Below, piece after piece: positions 34,414 through 42,727 of a DNA stretch of 64,000 bases (the stretch's first letter is position 1; the number at the start of each line of letters is the position of its first letter). The position numbers and the translations under genes were made by a program. The DNA is taken from contig JACVCD010000004.1 in the NCBI GenBank assembly GCA_016742275.1, positions 62,001-126,000 of the forward strand, given 5' to 3'. Below the pieces are notes generated by a model. The model searched no databases. It was not told where the DNA came from and saw only the letters and a list, made by a program, of their open reading frames with translations. The DNA comes from Gemmatimonadaceae bacterium. Lineage in GTDB: Bacteria > Gemmatimonadota > Gemmatimonadetes > Gemmatimonadales > Gemmatimonadaceae.

Positions 34414-36611
34414 GGCGTGCCTCCGCTGCCCCAGGGCGCACTGACACCGCGCTGCACATTGCCAAGCACACGACGCGCTTCCATCACCGGCACTGTGATG
34501 TCGTTGCCACCAGCCAAGGCATCGAGCACACGCGCCAGTGCTCCAGCAAACGCGGGTGCATCAGCAAGCGATTCCGCACGCAACAGCGCCAGCGAGTCGC
34601 GAACTATGCCAGCATTCTCCGGCCGAGCTGCCGCCATCTCCACCGCACGAACCAACCGGGCATCACGCTGCGCGTCCTGTTGCGCCAGACGCACGCGGGC
34701 CGATCGCGGGAGTGTTTGCCCAGTATCCTTTCCGATCAATCGCACCTTGGCGATGTCGACAATGACCTGCGGCGGACGCCCTCGCAGGTACAGTCGACTT
34801 GCTGCACGTGAACGCTCGATGGCCTCGAGGGCGCGCTCCATGGCGGGAATTGCGCCATGGGGATCGCCCTGCTCCAGTGCACGGCCAGCATCCCACATCG
34901 CATTGTAGGCTTCGAGCAGCGGCTTGTTAATGGCCACGATGGGTGAGTCATTGCCCTCTTCGAGCATACCCGACGTGCTGTTGGTGCCCATCGCCAACTT
35001 GCCGCCCTGCGCGTCTACTCCATGATCATGCCCGTCACCGGCATAGTGCGCATGCTCGGCGCTGGATTCGCCACTGAGCCTTTGGAATACCACATCACCA
35101 ACCGCCAGCCGGAGGCGCGCCTGATCCTTCGCGAGTCGCAATGATTCCCGCACCACTTCTGCACGCGTGAGCCGACGCTGACGTGCGTCCAGCTTCTGCG
35201 TGAGCATGAGCAGCATGCGCTGGCTCAACAGCGACGAATCCACAGCCGGCGGCGGCGCTGGTTCCACCGCCACCGAGTCATACTCGGCGGCGCGCGCAAT
35301 GCGGAACGCGCGTGTTTCACTGCTGCCAAATTCGCGCGAAGCCAGTGGATGTGCATCGCGGGCCACCGCCCGTAGATGCACCACGTCTCCTGGCTGCAAC
35401 TGATACGCGGCAAGATTGAAGACACCACGCCAGGTCACATCTCGAGCTCCAGCGCCGAACTGCTGCGCCGCGACCGTCACCGTGCGCACGGTGAATCGTT
35501 CACCTTCACCTGAGCTCACAATGAGTTCGAAGTGTGCGCGCGCCACACCCAGGTCATCGTGGGCGCGAGCGAGCAACGGCAACTCGCCAACGGCTGCACG
35601 AAACACACTATCGCGCGCCGGTAGTTCGAGAGTCACACGAGGAACCGAATCGCGAACGCCTTCGACAATCAACAGACGTGACGTGCCACCACGCGAAACA
35701 CGTAGCGCCTGTGGCGACTCGTTGGCCACGATCTGCAATCGCCATGCGTCGTCATCAGGCGCACGCGAAACCGCAACAGCCTTGTCCTGTGTGATCGCAC
35801 TGGAGTCGGCGGCTCCACCTATCGGTACGAGCATGGCCTGCGGGCTATCGCCATCCCCGGATACTGAGACACGACTCCCGCTCAACGCCTGAACCGACGT
35901 CACATCCTCGTACGATGCGGACGCGCGTCCCGTGTATGCCGGTGGAGTTACCGTGACCTGCCAGCGTCCCAGCGGATTCGCTCGCGCAGACTCGCCACCG
36001 ATGGCTTTCCCGCCCACTCCAGCGGATGCGGCCATTTCACGTAGCGAGGGCGCCATCTGCGGCACCACGATCAGCAGAGCCAGCGCGCCGAGCGCAAACG
36101 ACAGCGACCCGCGCCACAAGCTCCAGCGTCTTTGCGACAGCGCCCGATCAACCGGTACGCGGGCAAGCTCACGCCGCGCGGCTTGCTCCAGTGCAATATC
36201 TGACGCAGTGGCCGCAGCAGGGCTTGGCACGTTTGACTGCAATGCACGTTCCACCCACGTCACCAACGTGTGTGTCGGTGTACCGGCGCCTTGCTCTTCC
36301 ATCCAGAGCGCCACCCGTGGCAGCGATATGGAGTTCCGTAGCGTGTGCCAGCGCGCGTAGAGCACGGCAAGACACGCAACGGCAACCGTCGCAATCCGGA
36401 GCAGCCAACGCGCACCTGCTGCCAGTGGCCACGCAACAAGCAAGGCGCGCCATAGGAGCGTGGCAGCAAGCGCGGCTCCCAATATCAGCAGGAGGACATG
36501 CACTTGCCCATCACGAACAAGCGTGCGCTGTGTGCGCGCAACCTGGGCAAGCAGCGCCGCAGAATCTGCGGTATTTCCGGAACGACTGCCCACATCCGCG
36601 CGTGCTGTCAT
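34410..36611 (-). CDS. DUF4175-like large membrane-anchored coiled-coil protein
   Basis: The ATG at 36611 overlaps the BatA stop by four bases (ATGA), so I take it as the start (733 residues). Two hydrophobic segments lie near residues 38-95. A long region with IgG-like beta strands (LPARDSVFRAAVGELPLLARAHDDLGVA) follows, and the C-terminal third is helical with many Arg, Gln and Glu (LTQKLDARQRRLTRAEVV), a likely coiled coil. This layout is that of the DUF4175 family. It is part of the MoxR/BatA operon. Role unknown, presumably envelope stress or assembly of periplasmic complexes. Confidence 0.75.
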   Translation of the reverse strand: MTARADVGSRSGNTADSAALLAQVARTQRTLVRDGQVHVLLLILGAALAATLLWRALLVAWPLAAGARWLLRIATVAVACLAVLYARWHTLRNSISLPRVALWMEEQGAGTPTHTLVTWVERALQSNVPSPAAATASDIALEQAARRELARVPVDRALSQRRWSLWRGSLSFALGALALLIVVPQMAPSLREMAASAGVGGKAIGGESARANPLGRWQVTVTPPAYTGRASASYEDVTSVQALSGSRVSVSGDGDSPQAMLVPIGGAADSSAITQDKAVAVSRAPDDDAWRLQIVANESPQALRVSRGGTSRLLIVEGVRDSVPRVTLELPARDSVFRAAVGELPLLARAHDDLGVARAHFELIVSSGEGERFTVRTVTVAAQQFGAGARDVTWRGVFNLAAYQLQPGDVVHLRAVARDAHPLASREFGSSETRAFRIARAAEYDSVAVEPAPPPAVDSSLLSQRMLLMLTQKLDARQRRLTRAEVVRESLRLAKDQARLRLAVGDVVFQRLSGESSAEHAHYAGDGHDHGVDAQGGKLAMGTNSTSGMLEEGNDSPIVAINKPLLEAYNAMWDAGRALEQGDPHGAIPAMERALEAIERSRAASRLYLRGRPPQVIVDIAKVRLIGKDTGQTLPRSARVRLAQQDAQRDARLVRAVEMAAARPENAGIVRDSLALLRAESLADAPAFAGALARVLDALAGGNDITVPVMEARRVLGNVQRGVSAPWGSGGTP

Positions 36612-37894
36612 GTGCGAAGCCGCCATTCGAGCAGAAGCGCGCCGATCGCAACAGCCAGCAATACCAGCGTCCACACGGAACGCACCGGAATTGCAGAGGG
36701 ATCTGTAATGGCGCGCAGGGTACGCACCTCCGCTGGGCGGTTCACACTCGAATCACCAGCCTCCACACTTGCCAGGGAAGCTGTTGGTAGAGTCGTCGCC
36801 TCGCACGTTCGCACGACAGCATCCAGCATTCCACGCGCATGCGGAGAAAGCAGCAGATCGCTTCCCGGTGACACAACCACTGAGACCTGCACCTCGCAGA
36901 ACTCGGCGCCTCGACGCGCAATCGCCGCCGGCGTTCCGTCGTTCCACCAGGCCACCGTACGCCAGCGTGCAGAGTCAGTGTCCGATGATGCGGGGACCAC
37001 TACAGGTGCCGAAGACACGCGGACGAATGGCCCGATCAATGTCTGCCCTTGAGCCGATACAGCACCCGCCGTGTCCGCATTGGCTGTGCGCAGCCAACCA
37101 CTGGGCAAACCGGACACTGGCCAATGCACTTGCACACTAACGCCGTCTACCAATGCCGTCCTGGCCGTAGCGCTGTCACCACGATCGATATGCACTTTGC
37201 GCCCAGCCTGCTGAGCGCGACTGGTCGACGGATAGGCTAATCGCATGGCCGCCATGACCGGATCGTCAGGCGTGGCATTGGAAAACTCTACGGCCACCGT
37301 AGGCGTCAGCGCCGAATCCGTGTCACGCGCACCTGCGGTAGCAAGCGTGATATGCCCCGGCCACCGCGAACGCCATGCGTCCCACACCCGCCGTTCCGCA
37401 ACATGTGGACCCGTCAACACGGTCAGAGCAAGCGTTTCCACGCGCGGCAGATCCTGCAGGACACTCGGCACTTCGCGGAATGCACGCACGATGGCCACAC
37501 CGGGGTCCGTGGCAACACCGGATACACGGCGCCACTGCACGCTCGTATCGCCCGCGCTACTCAACCAACGCACACTGTCCGATGCGACCACCGAGTCCGG
37601 CAATGCACCGTCAACCAGAATGAGATGCGCGTGCCGCGAGCGATCGCCGTAACAACGCGCACCACTCAACGCGAGACCGATGCATAGCAGTGCGAGGACC
37701 CGCAGCGCCAACAACAACAGATCACTGGGGCGCGGTTGACGTGCCACTGCTCGCGCCGTCGTCGGAGGCACAAAGCGGGCAGTCGGCAACAACAAGTCAG
37801 GTGGCTGACGTACCGAGAGCAAATGCCATGCAACCGCCACCAGTGAGGCAGCAATGCTGGCCCAGAACAACCAGGGCACGGCAAAGGTGATCAT
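36608..37894 (-). CDS. BatA-type membrane protein (aerotolerance regulator N-terminal domain)
   Basis: 428 residues. The first 80 residues match the BatA N-terminal membrane domain: FAVPWLFWASIAASLVAVAWHLL, a PPDLLLPTARFVPP linker, then a second hydrophobic helix DLLLLALRVLALLCIGLALSG. The central region is extracytoplasmic, with no MIDAS (DxSxS) motif, so a von Willebrand A role is doubtful. A third hydrophobic helix closes the protein (WTLVLLAVAIGALLLEW). It overlaps its neighbours by four bases on both sides, making it the centre of a tightly coupled operon. Confidence 0.82.
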   Translation of the reverse strand: MITFAVPWLFWASIAASLVAVAWHLLSVRQPPDLLLPTARFVPPTTARAVARQPRPSDLLLLALRVLALLCIGLALSGARCYGDRSRHAHLILVDGALPDSVVASDSVRWLSSAGDTSVQWRRVSGVATDPGVAIVRAFREVPSVLQDLPRVETLALTVLTGPHVAERRVWDAWRSRWPGHITLATAGARDTDSALTPTVAVEFSNATPDDPVMAAMRLAYPSTSRAQQAGRKVHIDRGDSATARTALVDGVSVQVHWPVSGLPSGWLRTANADTAGAVSAQGQTLIGPFVRVSSAPVVVPASSDTDSARWRTVAWWNDGTPAAIARRGAEFCEVQVSVVVSPGSDLLLSPHARGMLDAVVRTCEATTLPTASLASVEAGDSSVNRPAEVRTLRAITDPSAIPVRSVWTLVLLAVAIGALLLEWRLRT

Positions 37895-38790
37895 GTGCTC
37901 GTCGCCAAACCAGCAATAACACCGCGCACCGCACGCGCGGGAATTTCCGAGGTGCGCACTTCACGATAGCCGCATCCGGCCGCACGCCAGCGCACCGCCA
38001 CGTCCTCCCGGAACGCTGCAAACGCCTCCTGATAGGCCTCACGTCCACGTGCGGGCATAATGTTGCCACGCCCATTCATGTCGGGGTCGCGAGCGAAGAA
38101 CGTTCCGGCCGGCGGATCGATCTCGGCGACCGACACGACATGTACAAACTCGATGATCGCACCAGCGACCACCTGCGCCGATGCAATCTTGAGCAGCGCA
38201 TCAAGATCGCCCAGCGCATCACTCACAATCACGATACGACTGCGAGCCGACAACGAAGAGAGCAGCGGTGCCAACGCCGCACCACCTGACGTCTCATGCA
38301 CCGTTTGCGCACCAAGTACCCGTGCCACGTCGGCGATCGTGCCGCGACGTGCGCGCGGCGACAACCGGGCCGGCGCCGATGGCATGCCGACAACAAGCCC
38401 CACCGGATCGCTGGCCGCGTGTGCAACCGCAGCCAGCCCCATGGTGATCTGCCGAGCCATGTCCCATTTACTGAGCACATTGCTCGCAGCGTCGGCACCA
38501 CGGAACGCCATGCGCCCGCTCCCATCGACCAGAAACCAGGTATTGAGCAATGCCCGGTCTTCACTCACGCGCACGAATGCACGATCGCTGCGCGCCAGCA
38601 GCTTCCAATCGAGCGTCTTCGGATCGTCGCCCTGACGATAGACTCGATACTCGGTGAATTCTCCTGCCGTGCCACGCTGGATTGAACGGTGCACACCCGC
38701 AGGCGCGGCACCGACCGCGCGGCGCGCTGGCCAACGCACGCCGCGCAACGCGTCGAGCAGCGGACCGTAAGCCGAAAGCTCAGGAATCAT
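37891..38790 (-). CDS. DUF58 domain protein
   Basis: 299 residues. The DUF58 signature is present: GTAGEFTEYRVYRQGDDPKTLDWKLLARSDRAFVR, then an acidic-residue-rich NTWFLVDGSGRMAF run with a DxSxxM-like metal-site pattern of the von Willebrand A fold. These proteins work with MoxR ATPases in metal insertion or folding of periplasmic complexes. No membrane segments, so it is the soluble member. Encoded 15 bases after moxR and four bases into the BatA gene. Confidence 0.9.
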   Translation of the reverse strand: MIPELSAYGPLLDALRGVRWPARRAVGAAPAGVHRSIQRGTAGEFTEYRVYRQGDDPKTLDWKLLARSDRAFVRVSEDRALLNTWFLVDGSGRMAFRGADAASNVLSKWDMARQITMGLAAVAHAASDPVGLVVGMPSAPARLSPRARRGTIADVARVLGAQTVHETSGGAALAPLLSSLSARSRIVIVSDALGDLDALLKIASAQVVAGAIIEFVHVVSVAEIDPPAGTFFARDPDMNGRGNIMPARGREAYQEAFAAFREDVAVRWRAAGCGYREVRTSEIPARAVRGVIAGLATST

Positions 38791-38805
38791 CTGCCGAGCC
38801 GTTGA

Positions 38806-39795
38806 CTACAACGCGCTCGATGGCTCGGCCACGTGCGCCAGCAGGGCTTCGATGATGGGCTCTGCTGTCACGCCATCCGCTTCGGCTGCGAAGTTCGGCA
38901 GAATGCGATGACGAAGTACTGGCATGGCGACACGGCGGATGTCCGCAGGTGAGACAGCAGCGCGACCAGCCAGCAACGCCGAAGCCTTGGCGCCGAGGAT
39001 GAGTGCCTGTCCTGCGCGGGGACCAGCGCCCCAACGCACATACTGCCGCACCAGCGCTGGAATCTGGGCTTCCTGCGGACGCGTGGCGCGCACCAGACGC
39101 GCCGCGTACTGCAGCAAGAGGTCACTGCATGGCATGGCACGCACTGCTCGTTGCAGTGCGAGCGCATCTTCACCGGTGAACACAGGCACGATAGGATCGC
39201 CACCCGAACCAGTGGTCGCGCGCAGGATGGCCACTTCGTCCGCTTCGGTGGGATATCCCACGCGAATGTCGAACAGGAATCGATCGAGCTGTGCTTCAGG
39301 CAGCGGATACGTGCCTTCCTGCTCGATGGGATTCTGCGTTGCGAGCACAAAGAACGGCTCGGGCAAACGCATGGTCTGTCCGGCAGCGGTCACGCTGTGT
39401 TCCTGCATGGCCTCGAGCAGCGCGGCCTGCGTGCGCGGTGGCGCGCGATTGATTTCGTCGGCCAGAACGATGTTGGCGAACACCGGTCCCTGAACAAACC
39501 GAAAGGCACGCGAGCCGCTGCCGCTCTCTTCGAGAATTTCGGTGCCCGTGATATCGCTGGGCACGAGGTCTGGCGTGAACTGGATGCGACGAAACACCAG
39601 TTGCATGGCGTCTGCCACCGACTTGATCATCAGTGTCTTGGCGAGACCTGGCACACCAACGAGCAGGGCATGCCCGCCAGCAACGAGCGCCATGAGAATT
39701 TCTTCGACCACCACTTCCTGACCCACCACGCGCTTGCCAATCTGGGCACGGAGTTGGCGGACAGATTCGATCAGACGCTCGGTATCGTGAGACAC
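38806..39795 (-). CDS. MoxR-family AAA+ ATPase
   Basis: I chose the GTG at 39795 (329 residues), which fits the family; longer starts add an unlikely Cys/Arg-rich leader. Walker A is GVPGLAKT, and Walker B with the second motif is VLADEINRAPPRTQAALLEAMQE. The sensor and MoxR-specific ATQNPIEQEGTYPLPEAQLDRFL are all present. MoxR proteins act as chaperone-like ATPases with DUF58 and von Willebrand A proteins. This gene heads the operon moxR-DUF58-BatA-DUF4175-DUF4159-membrane protein. Confidence 0.94.
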   Translation of the reverse strand: MSHDTERLIESVRQLRAQIGKRVVGQEVVVEEILMALVAGGHALLVGVPGLAKTLMIKSVADAMQLVFRRIQFTPDLVPSDITGTEILEESGSGSRAFRFVQGPVFANIVLADEINRAPPRTQAALLEAMQEHSVTAAGQTMRLPEPFFVLATQNPIEQEGTYPLPEAQLDRFLFDIRVGYPTEADEVAILRATTGSGGDPIVPVFTGEDALALQRAVRAMPCSDLLLQYAARLVRATRPQEAQIPALVRQYVRWGAGPRAGQALILGAKASALLAGRAAVSPADIRRVAMPVLRHRILPNFAAEADGVTAEPIIEALLAHVAEPSSAL

Positions 39796-39901
39796 GCACG
39801 ACTCGGGTGGGGAGTCAACATGCAGGGCACAACGCCTGCAATCACATGCAACAGGCGGCCCGGGAAGGTGTGATGGAGCGCGTGCAGAGAGGCTGCAGAA
39901 C

Positions 39902-40237
39902 TCAGCGCAGCGGTCGACGCCGCCGCGGCGTGAGGAACAACGTCGACGCATCCTGCGCGCCGCACTGTTGCAGCGTCATGTTCTCATCGTGCACTTCCGC
40001 GCCGTGCAGCTTGACGAGCCACGTATCCAGCTGCGCGACATCCGGCAGCAGGTTGCTCATGGCAGCTGCCTTGATATCGCGAATACGCGAACCCGGCGCA
40101 CATTCGACACGCACCGCATCGAGCACTTCGGCAGCCTGCACGCGCACCGTCCACGACGTGGTGCCGTCCTGCGCGACACGAAGCACTTCAGGTCGCACAC
40201 GCAGCGCGTTCACGAAATGCGAAGTCACCGTGCTCAT
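39902..40237 (-). CDS. Small protein with ubiquitin-like beta-grasp pattern
   Basis: 111 residues. Residues 28-104 follow the order of a ubiquitin-like beta-grasp fold: strand TVRVQAAEVLDAVRVE, helix IRDIKAAAMSNLL, strand DTWLVKLHGAEV, then DENMTLQQCGAQDASTLFL, which parallels the ubiquitin turn and last strand. The C-terminus is a basic PRRRRPLR with no Gly-Gly, so conjugation is not predicted. It overlaps the next upstream gene by four bases. The call is pattern recognition, not homology to a named family; no function can be given. Confidence 0.5.
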   Translation of the reverse strand: MSTVTSHFVNALRVRPEVLRVAQDGTTSWTVRVQAAEVLDAVRVECAPGSRIRDIKAAAMSNLLPDVAQLDTWLVKLHGAEVHDENMTLQQCGAQDASTLFLTPRRRRPLR

Positions 40238-40581
40238 GATACCGGCTCCGCTTCACCGGACTCGAGCAACGGCGCGACGACCTCTACACGCGGCGGCGCA
40301 GGCGGCAACGACGAGAGGAAGCGTGCAATCTGCTGATCGAACATGTAGCTCGACCCGGACACGGATGTGCCATCGGGCGTCTCGCGTGCCGCGAGCGCGA
40401 TCTCCTCACCACCCTGACCACGAAGTACGACATGCGTCGGGCCCTGCTTCTCGAGAAACGCCGAATACACGCCGCCACGCTGCGAGAAAAAACGCACCGC
40501 TTCCGAAAGAACATCGGCAACAGGAAGCGACGTGAGGCGCTCCTGCAACTGGCGAGACGATTGCTGATGAGACACGGACAT
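40234..40581 (-). CDS. Conserved-looking small protein paired with the ubiquitin-like protein
   Basis: I use the ATG at 40581 (115 residues). The core (LPVADVLSEAVRFFSQRGGVYSAF, then GPTHVVLRGQGGEEIALAARETPDG) is amphipathic and contains likely strands. A Pro-rich segment PPAPPRVEV precedes the C-terminus. No signal peptide or membrane span. The overlap with the ubiquitin-like gene (ATGA) implies the two are made together and may form a complex. No family recognised. Confidence 0.55.
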   Translation of the reverse strand: MSVSHQQSSRQLQERLTSLPVADVLSEAVRFFSQRGGVYSAFLEKQGPTHVVLRGQGGEEIALAARETPDGTSVSGSSYMFDQQIARFLSSLPPAPPRVEVVAPLLESGEAEPVS

Positions 40582-40647
40582 ACAAACGAGGGGCTGCGGT
40601 TCACGAACACGGCGTACCCACACGGTTCACACACGGCGCCGTGGAGC

Positions 40648-40670
40648 GCAACACACTAGTCGTGTGTTGC
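40648..40670. terminator. Hairpin at the end of the GAF gene
   Basis: A perfect 9-bp stem GCAACACAC/GTGTGTTGC with a 5-base loop contains the stop codon of the GAF gene. No T tract follows on the minus strand, so it may be a weak terminator or processing site. Confidence 0.35.
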
Positions 40671-41960
40671 GGCTACCGGAAACACGAGGCGAATCTCCTG
40701 TTCTCCGGCATCAGGGCCTGCCTCCATTTCGAGACGCAGATCCCCGCCCAATCGGCTCACCAATGCACGCACCAGTGGCAGGTCGATGACCGCGACCGCC
40801 TGCTTCACGGTCGCGTACGGACTGCCGGGCTCCCAGTCGAGCGCAGCACTCCGCACCTGAAGTATACGCAAGGGATCCGGGGGAAGTTGGGGCTCGGGAC
40901 GATACGCGCCCCCTGCACTCTTTGTGGAAACCGGCTCCAATACGTCGACGCCGCGCCAGCCGACGGTCAGCGACAGAAATCCGCGACCCAGCCTGATCTC
41001 GACCCGTACCTTGCCGTCAGATGAACAGGCACCACACACCCCAAGGCCAAGTGCCAGCTCCAGGGCCTGCCTGAGCAGCGCTCGGTCCGTCACCATCGTG
41101 GGCAGCAGCACTGTCGGCTCATCCAGCTGGATGGGGATCATGGGTGCGCGGGCTCGCCATACCGCAACCGCTTCACGCACCGGCTCGCGGGGATCGACAT
41201 CATCACCACGCACAGGCGTGGAAGCGTCCGGAATGTTCAGCAGCGCAGCAGAATGCGCGGACAGCGTATCGATTGCCCGCAAGCGACTCTGCGCGTCGCG
41301 CACATCATCGGGCTGCGACAGACGCACCAGCGCATCGACCAGCATGCGCTCATGTCGTGCACGCGTGTGCTCGCGACTCGCCCACTCATTGGCCTGCCCT
41401 TCGAGTTCCGCATTCGCGTCAGCCAGTGCGGCATTGGCGCGACGCAAGGCATCTGCCCGGCGCGCCTTGTCCGTCACCGCGGCCAACTGATCTGCCACCA
41501 GACGCACCAACGTGCGCTGCTCATCGGTGACACGTCTGGCATCGGCAAAGTAGAATGCCACCGCACCGATTGGCCCATCAGCCGTTTCGAGTGGCGCTGC
41601 GAGGATGGAACGGAACCCCAGTTCACGCGCGACATCGTACCACGGCTCCAGCTCAGGATCCGACAGCAGATCCGGAACTTCCACCATCCGCCGCTCGGCC
41701 ACCGCCAATCCACTCGGACCGTCACCTACACGCACACGCAGCGCGCCAATCCACGCGCGATACGGCGCGGGCCACTCGTGCTGCGCTACCGGACGCAACA
41801 ACTCACCGTCACTGCCCAACTGCATGACGAGCGAAAATTGCGCACCAAGCAGCGGCGTTACCCGATCGAGCGCAAACTGCTGTACTTCACTCGGATGGTC
41901 GGCCCGAAGAAAGGCGTGTGCCACTTCGCGAACGGCCAGCAGCTCGCGCGAATCTGTCAC
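40656..41960 (-). CDS. GAF-domain protein with degenerate histidine-kinase-like C-terminus
   Basis: 434 residues. Residues 1-160 form a GAF domain (FALDRVTPLLGAQFSLVMQ, RSILAAPLETADGPIGAVAFYF). A heptad-rich segment LRRANAALADANAELEGQANEW (about 172-195) is a coiled coil, followed by a dimerisation-like helix, then an ATPase-like C-terminal part. The phospho-accepting His motif is not convincing, and the N, G1 and G2 boxes are missing or unrecognisable, so it is unlikely to be an active kinase. It begins with GTG overlapping the SDR stop by four bases. It may sense a ligand and bind a partner. Confidence 0.75.
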   Translation of the reverse strand: MTDSRELLAVREVAHAFLRADHPSEVQQFALDRVTPLLGAQFSLVMQLGSDGELLRPVAQHEWPAPYRAWIGALRVRVGDGPSGLAVAERRMVEVPDLLSDPELEPWYDVARELGFRSILAAPLETADGPIGAVAFYFADARRVTDEQRTLVRLVADQLAAVTDKARRADALRRANAALADANAELEGQANEWASREHTRARHERMLVDALVRLSQPDDVRDAQSRLRAIDTLSAHSAALLNIPDASTPVRGDDVDPREPVREAVAVWRARAPMIPIQLDEPTVLLPTMVTDRALLRQALELALGLGVCGACSSDGKVRVEIRLGRGFLSLTVGWRGVDVLEPVSTKSAGGAYRPEPQLPPDPLRILQVRSAALDWEPGSPYATVKQAVAVIDLPLVRALVSRLGGDLRLEMEAGPDAGEQEIRLVFPVAATHD

Positions 41961-42664
41961 GCGTCCCGCCGCGGACGCTTCGGCGTGAGCGGGCGAACCT
42001 CAAGACGATGCACCAGCACCTGCGGCGGTGTTGTCACCGCGAAGTGGACGGCATTCGCCACATCATCCGGTTCGAGCATCCACGACGTGTTGGTGCCGGC
42101 AGGGAAGAGTTCCGTTGCCACGGACCCGGGCGTCACCACCGAAACACCCACACCAGCATCGCGCACTTCGAGCATGAGCGATTCCGCGAATCCCATTACG
42201 AAGTGCTTGGTGCCCACGTAACACGTGCCACCCACAAACGTATTGCGTCCCGCCGTGCTGCCGATGATGCACACATGGCCCTTTCCTCGGGACACCATTC
42301 CGGGAAGCACGGAGTGAATCACGTAATACAACGCGTTGACATTCACATCCACCTGATGATGCCAGTCTTCAGGCGTCGTTTCGAGGAACGGCTTCAAATG
42401 CGCCACGCCGGCGTTGTTCACGAGCACATCCACATCGAGGCCGGCAAGAGCGGAGGCAACGGCGGCGCCGTCGGCCAAATCCACGCCCAATGTGTGCACG
42501 TTGGCACCAAGCGCACGACAATCCGCGGCAACGCCTTCCAGGCGACTCGCGTCACGCGCCACCAGAATCAGGTTGTGCGTGGGCGCGAGGCGCCGTGCGA
42601 TGGCGTGGCCAATGCCACGCGATGCCCCAGTCACCAGGGCCGAAAGACGAATGCGGTCGGTCAT
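41957..42664 (-). CDS. Short-chain dehydrogenase/reductase (SDR family)
   Basis: I use the ATG at 42664 (235 residues); an earlier GTG/ATG adds 11 unlikely residues. A classical SDR: cofactor motif TGASRGIG near 9, the NNAG stretch (VLVNNAGVAHL near 83), Ser of the active site in IGSTAGRN, and YxxxK as YVGTKH. The ending with PGSVATELFP matches the dehydrogenase/oxidoreductase group. Substrate unknown. Coupled to the GAF protein gene downstream through GTGA. Confidence 0.92.
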   Translation of the reverse strand: MTDRIRLSALVTGASRGIGHAIARRLAPTHNLILVARDASRLEGVAADCRALGANVHTLGVDLADGAAVASALAGLDVDVLVNNAGVAHLKPFLETTPEDWHHQVDVNVNALYYVIHSVLPGMVSRGKGHVCIIGSTAGRNTFVGGTCYVGTKHFVMGFAESLMLEVRDAGVGVSVVTPGSVATELFPAGTNTSWMLEPDDVANAVHFAVTTPPQVLVHRLEVRPLTPKRPRRDA

Positions 42665-42727
42665 GTCCCACAATCTAGAGGACATGACCAACCGCACGCA
42701 TCGCCTACGGCGACCGTCCGTCCGTTG

